This document shows positions 7,685 through 17,076 of a stretch of 64,000 bases of DNA, piece by piece (the stretch's first letter is position 1; each line of letters starts with the position of its first letter). This DNA comes from Longilinea sp035560795 (GTDB lineage: Bacteria; Chloroflexota; Anaerolineae; Anaerolineales; Anaerolineaceae), in NCBI GenBank assembly GCA_035560795.1, contig DATMYV010000017.1:1-64000 (forward strand). Reading direction: 5' to 3'. The notes beneath the pieces are model-generated. The model did not search any database, was not told the origin of the DNA, and saw only the letters and a list, made by a program, of their open reading frames with translations. Both the position numbers and the translations under genes were made by a program.

Positions 7685-9121
7685 TTACAACAATTCATTC
7701 GCGGGCCGCACTTTGACTGCTTTCCGTTCCTGGAGCAATGTCCAAAGACTAACTAAAAACGCCGCACCAATCCAGAAGATCAGGAAATGAGTGGTGCGTT
7801 GTAAACCAGTCACTTCCGCCTGGAAGGGTTGACTAATTCCCTGTAGGGTAAACCGTGCAGTAAACAAAGCCCACAAAGCGCTGACAACCGAAATGCCAAC
7901 CATTTGCCCCAAGGTACGACTAATTGAAAGCATTCCTGAGACAACCCCCAGCCGCTCCCGCGGCGCAGTCCCCATGATCGCACTGTTATTCGGCGATTGA
8001 AACAATCCCATACCAATCCCAATCGGCAGCGCCCTTAGCGCAAACTCCCATAAAGAAATATTTTGGGTAATGCCCGAGATTGTCCAATACCCGAACATCA
8101 GTACCAACAAACCGGCCGTAGTTAATTTACGCGACCCGATTCGATCGGATAAAGCCCCGGAGATTGGTGCAATAATTCCAATTGCAGCGGGGTTGATTGC
8201 CATTAACAGACCCGCGGAACGTGGAGAGAGCCCAAGAATGTCCTGCAGGAAAAAAGGTAACAGCAATACTGTGCCCGCGCTTGCAACAAAGGTCATGAAG
8301 CCGGTGACCAGGTTTACGCTGAACCAACCATTGCGAAATAGCGTCAAATCGATCATCGGTTGCGATACAGTTAGTTCTACCCGGATGAATATGGCGAAAG
8401 CAAACAAGAAAAGTCCAAACAACCCGATGATGATCGAAGAGCCATAACCAATTTCCTGCCCAATCGATAAAGCTAGAAGAAAACTGCTTAGGCTTACTAA
8501 AAGCAGTAATGCGCCCCAGTAATCAAAGCGCTGCTTTCCTTTGGGTTTTATGGCCGGAACGAACCGTAGAACCATTGGGATGCCAATCAACCCGACTGGC
8601 AAATTAACAAAAAATAGCCAATTCCATCTCAAATGCTCCAGGATCAGGCCGCCGAAGGTCGGACCGGCAATTACACCCACAGAAACCATTAAGCCGGTAA
8701 TGCCTAGTGCTTTTCCGCGTTCCTGCGGCGGAAAAGCCTCCGTCACAATGGCGGTGCCGAGCGCCATCATCATTGCCGCGCCGACCGCCTGAAACACTCT
8801 GAAACCAATCAGCATTCCGACTGATTTGGAAGCGCCGCACAATGCAGAACCAAGCGTAAATAAAGCGAACCCGGCCACATACAATGGCTTCTTGCCAATC
8901 ATATCAGCCAGGCGCCCCAGGCTGATCATGAGAGTCGTCACAGTGAGCAAATAGGCCAAAACCACCCATTCCACGACCGCTAACGGCTCTCGTAACTCAT
9001 TCACAAGGGTTGGCAAGGCAATATTAACAATGCTTCCGTCAATGGTCGCAAGGAAAACCCCCATGGCGACCGCTGCCATGACATACCATTTTTTACTGTA
9101 ATCTATGGAAGGTGCATCCAT
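7685..9121 (-). CDS. DHA2-family drug:H+ antiporter (14-TM MFS, EmrB/QacA type)
   Basis: A 478-residue integral membrane transporter. It has the MFS motif A region (LGRLADMIGKKPLY), the motif D1 segment at the first helix (ATIDGSIVNIALPTL) characteristic of the 14-helix DHA2 branch, and motif C-like glycines (GPTFGGLI). Family members export drugs or other hydrophobic compounds by proton antiport. I start it at 9121 (MDAPSIDY), where an AGAAAGG site sits 7 bases upstream; the longer reading frame to 9229 adds 36 residues not typical of the family. No EmrA-like partner is nearby. Confidence 0.87.
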   Translation of the reverse strand: MDAPSIDYSKKWYVMAAVAMGVFLATIDGSIVNIALPTLVNELREPLAVVEWVVLAYLLTVTTLMISLGRLADMIGKKPLYVAGFALFTLGSALCGASKSVGMLIGFRVFQAVGAAMMMALGTAIVTEAFPPQERGKALGITGLMVSVGVIAGPTFGGLILEHLRWNWLFFVNLPVGLIGIPMVLRFVPAIKPKGKQRFDYWGALLLLVSLSSFLLALSIGQEIGYGSSIIIGLFGLFLFAFAIFIRVELTVSQPMIDLTLFRNGWFSVNLVTGFMTFVASAGTVLLLPFFLQDILGLSPRSAGLLMAINPAAIGIIAPISGALSDRIGSRKLTTAGLLVLMFGYWTISGITQNISLWEFALRALPIGIGMGLFQSPNNSAIMGTAPRERLGVVSGMLSISRTLGQMVGISVVSALWALFTARFTLQGISQPFQAEVTGLQRTTHFLIFWIGAAFLVSLWTLLQERKAVKVRPANELL

Positions 9122-9263
9122 AGGTAACCTTTCTGACTGCCTCAATAGAGGCTGAATTGTAGCACACCAGGCGTTTTTCGCAGAGTGAGGGCTGGCCAGA
9201 TTTCCGAGTAAAGTGACCGAAAGATGCACATGCTATAATCAATCTTGAGGAGACAAACCATCA

Positions 9264-10991
9264 ATGAAGATATTAGCCCCTGAACAAGATGCCATTCTCC
9301 AACGCGAGCGTAATTTTCTCAATGATTTTCGAGTAAAACTGGTGAATTTTAACGCCAGCAAGGAAGATTTGGACACCCTCGGCCAGTCCATTCGGCAATT
9401 GGATGATCTATTTCTTCTGGTGATTGTGGGTGAATTTAATTCCGGGAAAAGCGCGTTTATCAATGCCCTTTTGGGAGAAAAGCTCCTCAAGGAAGGCGTC
9501 ACGCCAACTACCTCCCAGATCAATATATTACGATTTGGCGACAAATCAGAACAAAACCTGGTGGAAGAAAATCACCAGGTGGTCTTTTTGCCGGTCGATT
9601 TACTTTCAGAGGTCAGCATTGTCGATACGCCTGGGACGAATGCCGTGATTCGCGAACATGAAGAACTCACCACTCATTTTGTTCCGCGTGCAGACCTGGT
9701 ACTCTTCATAACCTCGACCGACCGTCCCTTCACCGAAAGCGAGCGAACCTTTCTTCAGCACATCCGTGACTGGGGCAAAAAGGTCATATTGGTATTGAAT
9801 AAGATTGATCTTTTCCAAAACGACAGCGAACTCGAACAGGTCGAATCTTTTGTCCGAGAAAACGGTCGTGCACTCCTGGGCATGACACCCGAGATATTTC
9901 CAGTCAGCGCCCGCCTGGCGATGCGTGCCAAGAATGGCGAGCCGCGATTGTGGGAATCCAGCCGTTTTGGTGCACTCGAGACGTACATTCAATCGGCGCT
10001 TGATCAAGCCAGTCAGGTCCGGTTGAAATTCACCAACCCATTAGGGGTAGCCTCTCACCTGGTGGAAAAATATGCTGTTGCCAATGACGCGCAGCGTGAA
10101 TTACTAGCAGAAGACCGCGGAATGTTATTGAACGTTGAAACACAGCAGGCCATTTATAAAGAGGACATGCAGAAGAATTTTTCCTTCCGCATGTCGGACA
10201 TCGAAAATATCTTCTTTGAAATGGAGAAACGCGGTGATGATTTCTTCGAGGATGTCTTCCGGCTGGCGCGGGTTCTTGACTTATTAAGTAAGGATCGGAT
10301 GCAGCAGCAGTTCGAAGCACAGGTGGTTGCGGATGTGCCACAAAAGGTTGACCGTAAGGTAAATGAATTGATCGACTGGCTGGTCGATTCGGATCTCCGT
10401 CAGTGGAAAGCTGTAAACGATTACCTCGCTGAGCGTCAGAGAGAATATCAAAACCGCATCATTGGCGAAGGCGCTGGCGAACGTTTTACCTATGACCGCA
10501 ACCGGCTGCTGGACGCACTTGGACGTGAAGCAAACCGGGTCGTTGAAACCTATGACAAGCGCATTGAATCGGCCAATATGGCTTCAGGAGCTCAAAATGC
10601 TGTTGCGGCTTCGGTGGCTGTGGAAGTTGGAGCCGTTGGACTGGGTACTTTGATCACCACCCTTGCGACGACCATGGCAGCCGATGTTACTGGTATTGTT
10701 GCAGCAAGCATGATCGCTATCCTGGGATTATTCATCATACCGGCTAAACGGCGCCAGGCAAAGAATGATTTGCACGGAAAACTGGCCAAGTTGCGCACCG
10801 ATCTGGTTCAATCGCTGCGAGGAGAATTCGAGAAGGAAATTGATCGCAGTCTCATGCGCATGTCCGAAGCTATTGCGCCATATACGCGCTTTGTCCGTGC
10901 TGAAACTGAGCGTTCCGATCAGGTTCAATTAGCGCTCAAATCCGCCGGACTGGAAATTGCGAATTTACGGTCAATTATCGAAGCCTGGTAA
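9264..10991 (+). CDS. Dynamin-family GTPase (bacterial dynamin-like protein)
   Basis: A 575-residue GTPase. G1 is GEFNSGKS (about residue 56), G2 contains the TPTTS threonines, G3 is DTPGTN and G4 is NKID. A long helical stalk follows, and a hydrophobic pair of helices at about 452-495 (VGLGTLITTL through ILGLFIIP) likely acts as a membrane-insertion paddle. These features match bacterial dynamin-like proteins, which remodel or protect membranes. Bacteria often carry two in tandem; here there is one. A GAGGAG ribosome site lies upstream. The next gene, an M1-type peptidase lipoprotein, begins 42 bases later and may be cotranscribed. Confidence 0.85.
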   Translation: MKILAPEQDAILQRERNFLNDFRVKLVNFNASKEDLDTLGQSIRQLDDLFLLVIVGEFNSGKSAFINALLGEKLLKEGVTPTTSQINILRFGDKSEQNLVEENHQVVFLPVDLLSEVSIVDTPGTNAVIREHEELTTHFVPRADLVLFITSTDRPFTESERTFLQHIRDWGKKVILVLNKIDLFQNDSELEQVESFVRENGRALLGMTPEIFPVSARLAMRAKNGEPRLWESSRFGALETYIQSALDQASQVRLKFTNPLGVASHLVEKYAVANDAQRELLAEDRGMLLNVETQQAIYKEDMQKNFSFRMSDIENIFFEMEKRGDDFFEDVFRLARVLDLLSKDRMQQQFEAQVVADVPQKVDRKVNELIDWLVDSDLRQWKAVNDYLAERQREYQNRIIGEGAGERFTYDRNRLLDALGREANRVVETYDKRIESANMASGAQNAVAASVAVEVGAVGLGTLITTLATTMAADVTGIVAASMIAILGLFIIPAKRRQAKNDLHGKLAKLRTDLVQSLRGEFEKEIDRSLMRMSEAIAPYTRFVRAETERSDQVQLALKSAGLEIANLRSIIEAW

Positions 10992-11033
10992 GCTTCTGAT
11001 ATTTGGATCAGGAAAACCCGGAATGGAGGGATG

Positions 11034-12587
11034 ATGGTCACAACCTCCCGATTCACTCTCGTACTTTTGCTGGCGTTGCTTCTGGCATCCTGTGCGCCTT
11101 CGACGGGTCTACCCCCTCGCCCATCCCCTGTGCAAAATGGTGGATTGACTGACTCAAATTACGCTAATTTCCTTGCCAGTGCAGAATGCCATCTCGATTT
11201 ACAGGCATCGACTCTTCAATCCAATGCTCAAAACGATCTGATACGATCGAAATCCAATGCATGTTACGATCTGTCTTTGCAGCTAGACCCGGAGACCTCG
11301 AGCTATACCGGAACCTTGGATTTAGCTTTCCTGAATGAATCTGCCAGGGATATTTCTGACCTGGTTTTTCGGCTTTATCCAAACACAGTCTACAACTATG
11401 CTGGAAATTTAACTGTCAATCTGGTGAAAATATCCGGCAGACCTGTCGAGACCGAATTATTGCTTAATGATCAAAGTGCCTTACGCGTTCCTTTACCCGT
11501 TTCGCTCAAACCAGGCGAGAGTATCCAGTTAACCCTGGAATTCCAGGGAAGTATCCCTGATAATTCATCGACCTATGGAATTTTCAATCATGATATCAAG
11601 AACAACGTCATCACCCTGGCGGATTGGTACCCAATACTAGCGGCACGCGATTCGACGGGTTGGATTGCCGCTGAAATTCAGCCGCAGGGTGATGCGGTTA
11701 CCAGCGAAACGGGTTTATATCACGTATCAATCCGGCTGCCCGTCCTATGGAAAGTAGCCGCAACCGGGTCGGATATTGAGAACGCGGCGAATGGCTCCGA
11801 TCAGACTATTGAAATAGTTTCAGGTCCGGTACGTGAATTCATGATCGCAGCCAGCCCTAATTTCGAAGTGGTCGATTTATCAACCCAAATGGGTATGATC
11901 CATCAGTGGATACTTGCTGGTTATGATAAGGAACAAATTGATTCATTGCAGGTCATTGAACATTCGATGGAATTATTTTCAGAGCAGTTCGGGGAATACC
12001 CATTTACTGAGTTGGATGTTGTTACAGTTGATCTCAATAAAGCAAGTGGTGTCGAATATCCTGGACTCGTTTTAATTGAACACGACCTCTACAATCCCAA
12101 GGCAGATTTGAACCTGTTAGCGACAGTTCTCACGCACGAGGTGGCTCACCAATGGTGGTTCAATCTGGTCGGGAACGACGTCCAGCGAAATCCCTGGCAG
12201 GATGAAGCACTTGCCACTGTTTCAGCCCTGCTCTATTTTGACAAATACAATCGTGCCTACATGAACGGCACGATCCAGTATTTCCAAAATACCGTGCAAG
12301 AGTTTGAAGCAACCCCCGGCAGTGAACTTTTTCAAATCGGCAACCCATTAAGCACGTTTCATGACGAACCGCGCGCCTACTCCACAATTGTCTACCGCAA
12401 GGGCGCGCTTTTTCTCTGGGAACTTCGCAATAAAATTGGAGCGCAAGCCTTTGATCAGGCATTGCAAGACTATTTCCAGCAAAATGAATTTCAATTAGTC
12501 CAACCGGATGCCCTGTTGAGGGCTTTCGAAAACCAATGCAACTGCGATTTGAAGGGTTTTTACCAGGGCTGGGGGGTAATTAAGTAA
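11034..12587 (+). CDS. M1-family zinc metallopeptidase, lipoprotein
   Basis: A 517-residue exported peptidase. The N-terminus is a lipoprotein signal with lipobox LLASC (Cys about residue 20). A beta-rich N-terminal domain is followed by a gluzincin site: HEVAH at about residue 367 and a downstream glutamate in NPWQDEALA, the HExxH-(about 18)-E pattern of M1 aminopeptidases. The classic GxMEN exopeptidase motif is replaced by a SGVEYPG stretch, as in divergent M1 members. Of the two adjacent ATG codons I take 11034, which gives better spacing from GGAGG. It is likely membrane-anchored outside the cell. Confidence 0.83.
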   Translation: MVTTSRFTLVLLLALLLASCAPSTGLPPRPSPVQNGGLTDSNYANFLASAECHLDLQASTLQSNAQNDLIRSKSNACYDLSLQLDPETSSYTGTLDLAFLNESARDISDLVFRLYPNTVYNYAGNLTVNLVKISGRPVETELLLNDQSALRVPLPVSLKPGESIQLTLEFQGSIPDNSSTYGIFNHDIKNNVITLADWYPILAARDSTGWIAAEIQPQGDAVTSETGLYHVSIRLPVLWKVAATGSDIENAANGSDQTIEIVSGPVREFMIAASPNFEVVDLSTQMGMIHQWILAGYDKEQIDSLQVIEHSMELFSEQFGEYPFTELDVVTVDLNKASGVEYPGLVLIEHDLYNPKADLNLLATVLTHEVAHQWWFNLVGNDVQRNPWQDEALATVSALLYFDKYNRAYMNGTIQYFQNTVQEFEATPGSELFQIGNPLSTFHDEPRAYSTIVYRKGALFLWELRNKIGAQAFDQALQDYFQQNEFQLVQPDALLRAFENQCNCDLKGFYQGWGVIK

Positions 12588-12591
12588 TTAT

Positions 12592-12616
12592 GAACGGCGG
12601 TTCAAAACCGCCGTTC
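12592..12616. terminator. Perfect hairpin between convergent genes
   Basis: An 11-bp perfect inverted repeat (GAACGGCGGTT, 3-base loop, then its complement) lies between the peptidase and typA stop codons. The following T tract is weak on both strands, so termination is likely but not certain. Confidence 0.65.
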
Positions 12617-12621
12617 GAAAA

Positions 12622-14478
12622 TCATTCGCCTAAAACTTCTTTTTCCTTTTTGGATTGTTTGCCCCGTTCTTCCGTCTCCAGGATGCGTTTGCGGATGCGA
12701 AAATTGACCGGTGTCACCTCCAGCAATTCATCATCTGCCAAAAACTCCATCGCTTCATCGAGGCTGAGTATACGCGGCGGTGTCAACCGGATTTCGATGT
12801 CTTTGTTGGATGAACGCATGTTGGTCAGGTGCTTTTTCTTGCAAACATTGACAATTAGGTCCATGGGCCGGGGCGTCTCGCCGACAACCATGCCTTCATA
12901 AACGTCGACGCCGGGTCCAAGGAACAACGTAGCGCGCTCTTCGGCATTCTTCAGACCATAGGTAACGGTTGTTCCGCTTTCCCAGGCAACCACTGAAGAA
13001 GTCGTCCGGGTCAGGATTGGCCCCGCAATGGGTCCGTAGTCGCTAAAAAGGGTATTGATAATTCCCATGCCGCGCGTCGCCGTCAGGAATTGGTAGCGGA
13101 ATCCCAGCAGACCGCGTGTCGGAACCATGTAATGCAAATGAACGGTATTATCGGGGTTGTTAGCCATCCCAAGCATTTTTCCACGCCGGGATCCCAGCAT
13201 TTCCACAACCGCGCCCATGGTTTCAGAACTGGTGTCGATATGGACCTCTTCGTATGGTTCCTCCAACTCACCGTCTTCGCGGGTCCGGAATATGGCTTCC
13301 GGCCTCGAAACCTGAAACTCATAACCTTCACGGCGCATTGTCTCAATCAGGATGGCCAGGTGAAGTTCGCCCCGCCCCGAAACGTTGTAGATATCCGGCG
13401 ATTCGGTTTCCTCAACTCGCAGTGAAACGTTGTGGCGCAGTTCTTCAAAAAGGCGTTCCCGCAATTTTCTTGAGGTGCTCCATTTTCCTTCCCGGCCTGA
13501 AAACGGGGAGGTGTTTACCCCAAAGGTCATCCGGACGGTGGGTTGTTCAACATGGATCGGTGGTAAGGATATCGGGTTTTGCGGGTCTGCCAGGGTTTCG
13601 CCAATCGCGATCCCCTCAAGTCCGGCGACTTCAATAATGTCGCCGGCTTCTGCCTGTTCGATTTCCGTTTTTTCCAGTCCTTGAAATACCGATAAATAAC
13701 GGGCCCGTTCCATAACAATATGACCGTCTACCGTCATCCTGGCAAGCGCTTGCCCGGCTTTGATTTTACCTGCGGAAATTCGCCCCAGGGCGGTCGTCCC
13801 ACGATAATCATCGTAACCGAAATTCGTAACCAGCATTTGTAAGGGTGCATCCAAATCGACTCTGGGGGCAGGGATATGTCGAAGAATCGCCTGAAAAAGA
13901 GGCTGCAAATCCGGTCCCATATCCCAGGTCAATCCAGCCTGTTGCGTTATGGCATTGGCATAGATCACTGGAAAATCAGCCTGTAATTCGCTGGCACCCA
14001 GTTCAATAAACAAATCAAAGGTGTCATTGAGTGAGCGATCCGGTTCAGCATCCTTACGGTCCATCTTGTTGATAACCACGATCACTCGATGGCCAATTTC
14101 CAACGCTTTCTTTAGAACAAAACGGGTCTGGGGCATCGGCCCCTCAGCGGCATCTACCAGAAGTAAAACGCCGTCGACCATGTTCATGACGCGTTCTACC
14201 TCGCCGCCAAAATCCGCGTGCCCAGGCGTATCAACAATGTTGATTTTGACCATTTCGCCGGTCTCAGGGTCTGGAATTGTTACAGCGGTATTTTTAGCAA
14301 GGATCGTAATGCCGCGTTCCCGTTCCAGGTCATTCGAATCCATCACACGAACAGCGACTTGTTGATTTTCTCGAAACACGCGCGCCTGGCGAAGAAGTCC
14401 ATCTACCAATGTTGTCTTGCCATGGTCCACGTGGGCAATTATCGCAATATTTCTAAGATCTTTTCTCTCAGTGAGCAT
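12622..14478 (-). CDS. typA: Ribosome-associated GTPase TypA/BipA
   Basis: A 618-residue translational GTPase. It begins MLTERKDLRNIAIIAHVDHGKTT (G1 AHVDHGKT), with G3 DTPGHADFGGEVERV and G4 NKMD, then domains II, III and V of the EF-G type and the BipA-specific C-terminal domain (YGLKNAEERATLFLGPG). TypA/BipA assists 50S subunit assembly at low temperature and under stress. The frame is open to 14523, but I place the start at 14478, where homology begins and an AGG element precedes the ATG. The length is as expected (about 610). Confidence 0.95.
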   Translation of the reverse strand: MLTERKDLRNIAIIAHVDHGKTTLVDGLLRQARVFRENQQVAVRVMDSNDLERERGITILAKNTAVTIPDPETGEMVKINIVDTPGHADFGGEVERVMNMVDGVLLLVDAAEGPMPQTRFVLKKALEIGHRVIVVINKMDRKDAEPDRSLNDTFDLFIELGASELQADFPVIYANAITQQAGLTWDMGPDLQPLFQAILRHIPAPRVDLDAPLQMLVTNFGYDDYRGTTALGRISAGKIKAGQALARMTVDGHIVMERARYLSVFQGLEKTEIEQAEAGDIIEVAGLEGIAIGETLADPQNPISLPPIHVEQPTVRMTFGVNTSPFSGREGKWSTSRKLRERLFEELRHNVSLRVEETESPDIYNVSGRGELHLAILIETMRREGYEFQVSRPEAIFRTREDGELEEPYEEVHIDTSSETMGAVVEMLGSRRGKMLGMANNPDNTVHLHYMVPTRGLLGFRYQFLTATRGMGIINTLFSDYGPIAGPILTRTTSSVVAWESGTTVTYGLKNAEERATLFLGPGVDVYEGMVVGETPRPMDLIVNVCKKKHLTNMRSSNKDIEIRLTPPRILSLDEAMEFLADDELLEVTPVNFRIRKRILETEERGKQSKKEKEVLGE

Positions 14479-14630
14479 ACAAACCTGCTTTTTCCAACAT
14501 ATACGGCCGATTAATCCAATCAACCGACAAGCGTGTAATAATATCAGATGAGAATATGTTTGAGTAGAGGTGAATTTTATTACGGCAGTCTGTACAAATG
14601 AATGGGATTATGGGACAGGAATATAGAACC

Positions 14631-15470
14631 ATGAAATCAAAAAGGGTCGGTTTGGCTCTAAGCGGCGGTGGCGCACGCGGCCTGGCACATATCGGCGTCC
14701 TAAAAGTCCTTGAAAAAGCCGGTGTCCCCATCTCAATAATTGCCGGCACCAGCATGGGAGGATTGGTCGCATCTGCTTATGCAGCAGGAAATACAATCGC
14801 CGATATGGAAGATCGGGCACTTCGATTCTCCCATTTGAAAGAATTGATGAAGCTCATCGACCTGACACCTCAACGCCGGGGACTATTGGAAGGACAGAAA
14901 GTCCGCAACTACATCCGTGATTGGCTGGGCGAACGATTATCTTTTGCTGATCTTCAAATTCCAACCACACTGACCGCAGTTGATTTGCATTCTGGCAAGG
15001 AGGTTCTACTTTCATCTGGTCCTATCCTGCCGGCCGTTTTTGCGACCATTGCAATTCCAGGTATTTTCAAACCAGTGATTGAAGGCGGACAATTATTGGT
15101 CGATGGCGGGGTTCTGGATAATTTACCCGTAATGCCGGTTCAGAAAATGGGAGCAAAATTCGTCATCGCAGTCGATGTCCATCTGTATCCCCAGAATCAT
15201 CACCAAACGAAAAATACATCACGGCGCCATCATTGGCCAATTCCATTGCCAGAATTCTTCAACGATTTTTACATTTCAGAACTGATTATGATTGGTGAGA
15301 TAACCAATCGAAACTTGGAAATAACCAAACCTGACATTATTATTCGACCGGATATTCCGCCTGAAATCTCGACGTTATTCGGGTTTCACCGTGCTGAAGA
15401 AATCATCCGAGCCGGCGAGAATGCCGCCAGAGAAAAAATAAATGATATTATGGCAACGATTAGGCTTTGA
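14631..15470 (+). CDS. Patatin-like phospholipase (RssA/YchK type)
   Basis: A 279-residue serine lipase-fold protein. It shows the oxyanion-hole motif GGGARG, the nucleophile elbow GTSMGG (S41) and the dyad aspartate in DGG (D158). It is short and without a signal peptide, so it belongs with the soluble RssA-like group; the substrate is presumably a lipid ester. The ATG at 14631 has an AGGA about 10 bases upstream; an in-frame ATG at 14598 would add 11 residues. It is divergent from typA and convergent with the next membrane-protein gene, with only 5 bases between. Confidence 0.88.
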   Translation: MKSKRVGLALSGGGARGLAHIGVLKVLEKAGVPISIIAGTSMGGLVASAYAAGNTIADMEDRALRFSHLKELMKLIDLTPQRRGLLEGQKVRNYIRDWLGERLSFADLQIPTTLTAVDLHSGKEVLLSSGPILPAVFATIAIPGIFKPVIEGGQLLVDGGVLDNLPVMPVQKMGAKFVIAVDVHLYPQNHHQTKNTSRRHHWPIPLPEFFNDFYISELIMIGEITNRNLEITKPDIIIRPDIPPEISTLFGFHRAEEIIRAGENAAREKINDIMATIRL

Positions 15471-15475
15471 AACAA

Positions 15476-16330
15476 CTATTGCCGAAGACCACGTTTCATT
15501 AAGAGTAGATAGGCACCAAAGATAATTAATCCGATCGAACCGGTATTTCCGATAAAGCTCAATGCATTGCCAGGGTTGCCGCCAATATATAATCCCCAAC
15601 CCACCATTGCCAAGATCCCGCCTGGAATCAACGGCCACCAGATGAATTTATGAAATAAAGCCCGGTTAAGAACGGTGATGACGCCCCATCCTAGTGAAAA
15701 CCAAACCAGCATGATCCCGGTTTGCGCAAGCGCATTTGGACCTGCATTCCGATTCCAACCAAAATACACACCTGGACCAATCCCAACCAGCAAAGCTCCA
15801 GCCAGTATCAGTCCAAACAAGCGCGTATGTACTCCCGTTAGAAGTAGAACCAGACCGAATCCCGTTACAATAAATAACACAAACCCTGCCAGGCTTAAGT
15901 CTCCCCAGAAAAGACTGGCGCCTATGGAAAAGATCGCGCCAGCCGGGATAAGCGGCCAAAGGATTGCATTTCCGGCAACCAGGTAGGTCACAATGGAGAT
16001 TAATGCCCAACCAAAGGAAAAAGCCAACAAAAAAGCGCCAATTTGCTCAGCCCAACCTGCGCGGTTATAGACAAGCATTGCCAGTAAAATTCCTATCCCG
16101 GCGGTTACAAGAAGGCAGCCAGGAATAATCATGCTCAAGCGTTGCTGGCGGACCAAAGTTACGAAAAAAACAGCAGCGATCAACGGCAGCGCAACCAGGA
16201 TCAACCAGCCGGTTTTGATGGTTTGTTCAACCAGTACGACGAGACCAATCGAAATCAGAGCAATTCCAGCCACAGATGCAATTCCTTTACGCGGTTGTTT
16301 GTTACTAGTTTGAAGTCCTGGATTTTCCAT
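15476..16330 (-). CDS. Polytopic membrane protein of unknown function
   Basis: A 284-residue protein made almost wholly of hydrophobic helices: about eight or nine segments of 15-20 residues with short Gly/Trp-rich turns, after a short polar N-terminus. The pattern GxxLFWGD, GxYFGWN and GWGLYIGG suggests an internal repeat of two-helix units with small loops. I do not recognise a family or a catalytic residue. The gene stands alone between the patatin gene (convergent) and the two-component pair. Confidence 0.6.
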   Translation of the reverse strand: MENPGLQTSNKQPRKGIASVAGIALISIGLVVLVEQTIKTGWLILVALPLIAAVFFVTLVRQQRLSMIIPGCLLVTAGIGILLAMLVYNRAGWAEQIGAFLLAFSFGWALISIVTYLVAGNAILWPLIPAGAIFSIGASLFWGDLSLAGFVLFIVTGFGLVLLLTGVHTRLFGLILAGALLVGIGPGVYFGWNRNAGPNALAQTGIMLVWFSLGWGVITVLNRALFHKFIWWPLIPGGILAMVGWGLYIGGNPGNALSFIGNTGSIGLIIFGAYLLLMKRGLRQ

Positions 16331-16419
16331 AAACCAACCTCTGAGAGTAAAGGATAGCTGTTTAGAAAAGACTACACATGTGGCTCAAGTCACATTGCTT
16401 TTCCTGTCCGGTACACCGT

Positions 16420-17076
16420 TCAGGGAATAATTCCTAAATCTCTTGCCTTGATCACGGCTTGCATACGGTCTTTAGCAGTCAATTTGGCTAAAATGTTGGT
16501 CAGATGATTCTTTACGGTTCCCTCGGCGATTACCAGTTTATCGGCAATTTCCTTGTTGGATAAGCCGGTAGACACCAGTCTCAAAATCTCCACTTCCCGA
16601 TTCGATAACGGATCAATCAATTCCATATCCAGTTTTGGGGTTGGCCGTGACAGGCGCGAGAATTCTGCCATAACCTTGGCAGTAATCGAAGGCAGTAGGA
16701 AATATTCACCGCGTGAGGTGGCATGAATGGCCTCAAAAAGTTTTTCTGAAGATACGTCTTTGAGTAAATAACCTACCGCTCCAGCCCGCATGCCTTCAAA
16801 AATATCTTCGTCATCATCAAAAGTGGTCAACACGATGACTTTACATTCCGGGTACAACTCGTGCAAACGGCGGGTGGCTGTAACGCCGTCCATGACCGGC
16901 ATGCGTAAATCCATCAATACGACATTCGGACGGTATTGGGCAACATATCGTAGAGCTTCTTCGCCGTTTCCGGCCTCGGCCACCACCTCAAAATCTGCCT
17001 GAACTGAAAGTAGTGTGCGAAGGCCTTCACGAAAAAGGGACTGATCATCGACAATTAAAATATTTATTGGTTTCAT
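16420..17076 (-). CDS. NarL/FixJ-family response regulator
   Basis: A 218-residue regulator. The receiver domain has the acidic pair DD (10-11), phospho-acceptor D56 (VLMDLRMP) and conserved K in YLLKD. A LuxR-type helix-turn-helix at about 150-215 (LSNREVEILRLVSTGLSNKEIA) binds DNA. It overlaps the upstream sensor kinase gene by 4 bases (ATGA), so the two form a pair of the DesK/DesR or LiaS/LiaR class. The signal and targets are unknown. Confidence 0.92.
   Translation of the reverse strand: MKPINILIVDDQSLFREGLRTLLSVQADFEVVAEAGNGEEALRYVAQYRPNVVLMDLRMPVMDGVTATRRLHELYPECKVIVLTTFDDDEDIFEGMRAGAVGYLLKDVSSEKLFEAIHATSRGEYFLLPSITAKVMAEFSRLSRPTPKLDMELIDPLSNREVEILRLVSTGLSNKEIADKLVIAEGTVKNHLTNILAKLTAKDRMQAVIKARDLGIIP

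Noticed and set aside
12590..13684. Several open frames of 80-130 codons antisense to typA
   Set aside because: All lie inside the highly conserved typA coding sequence and show no protein family.
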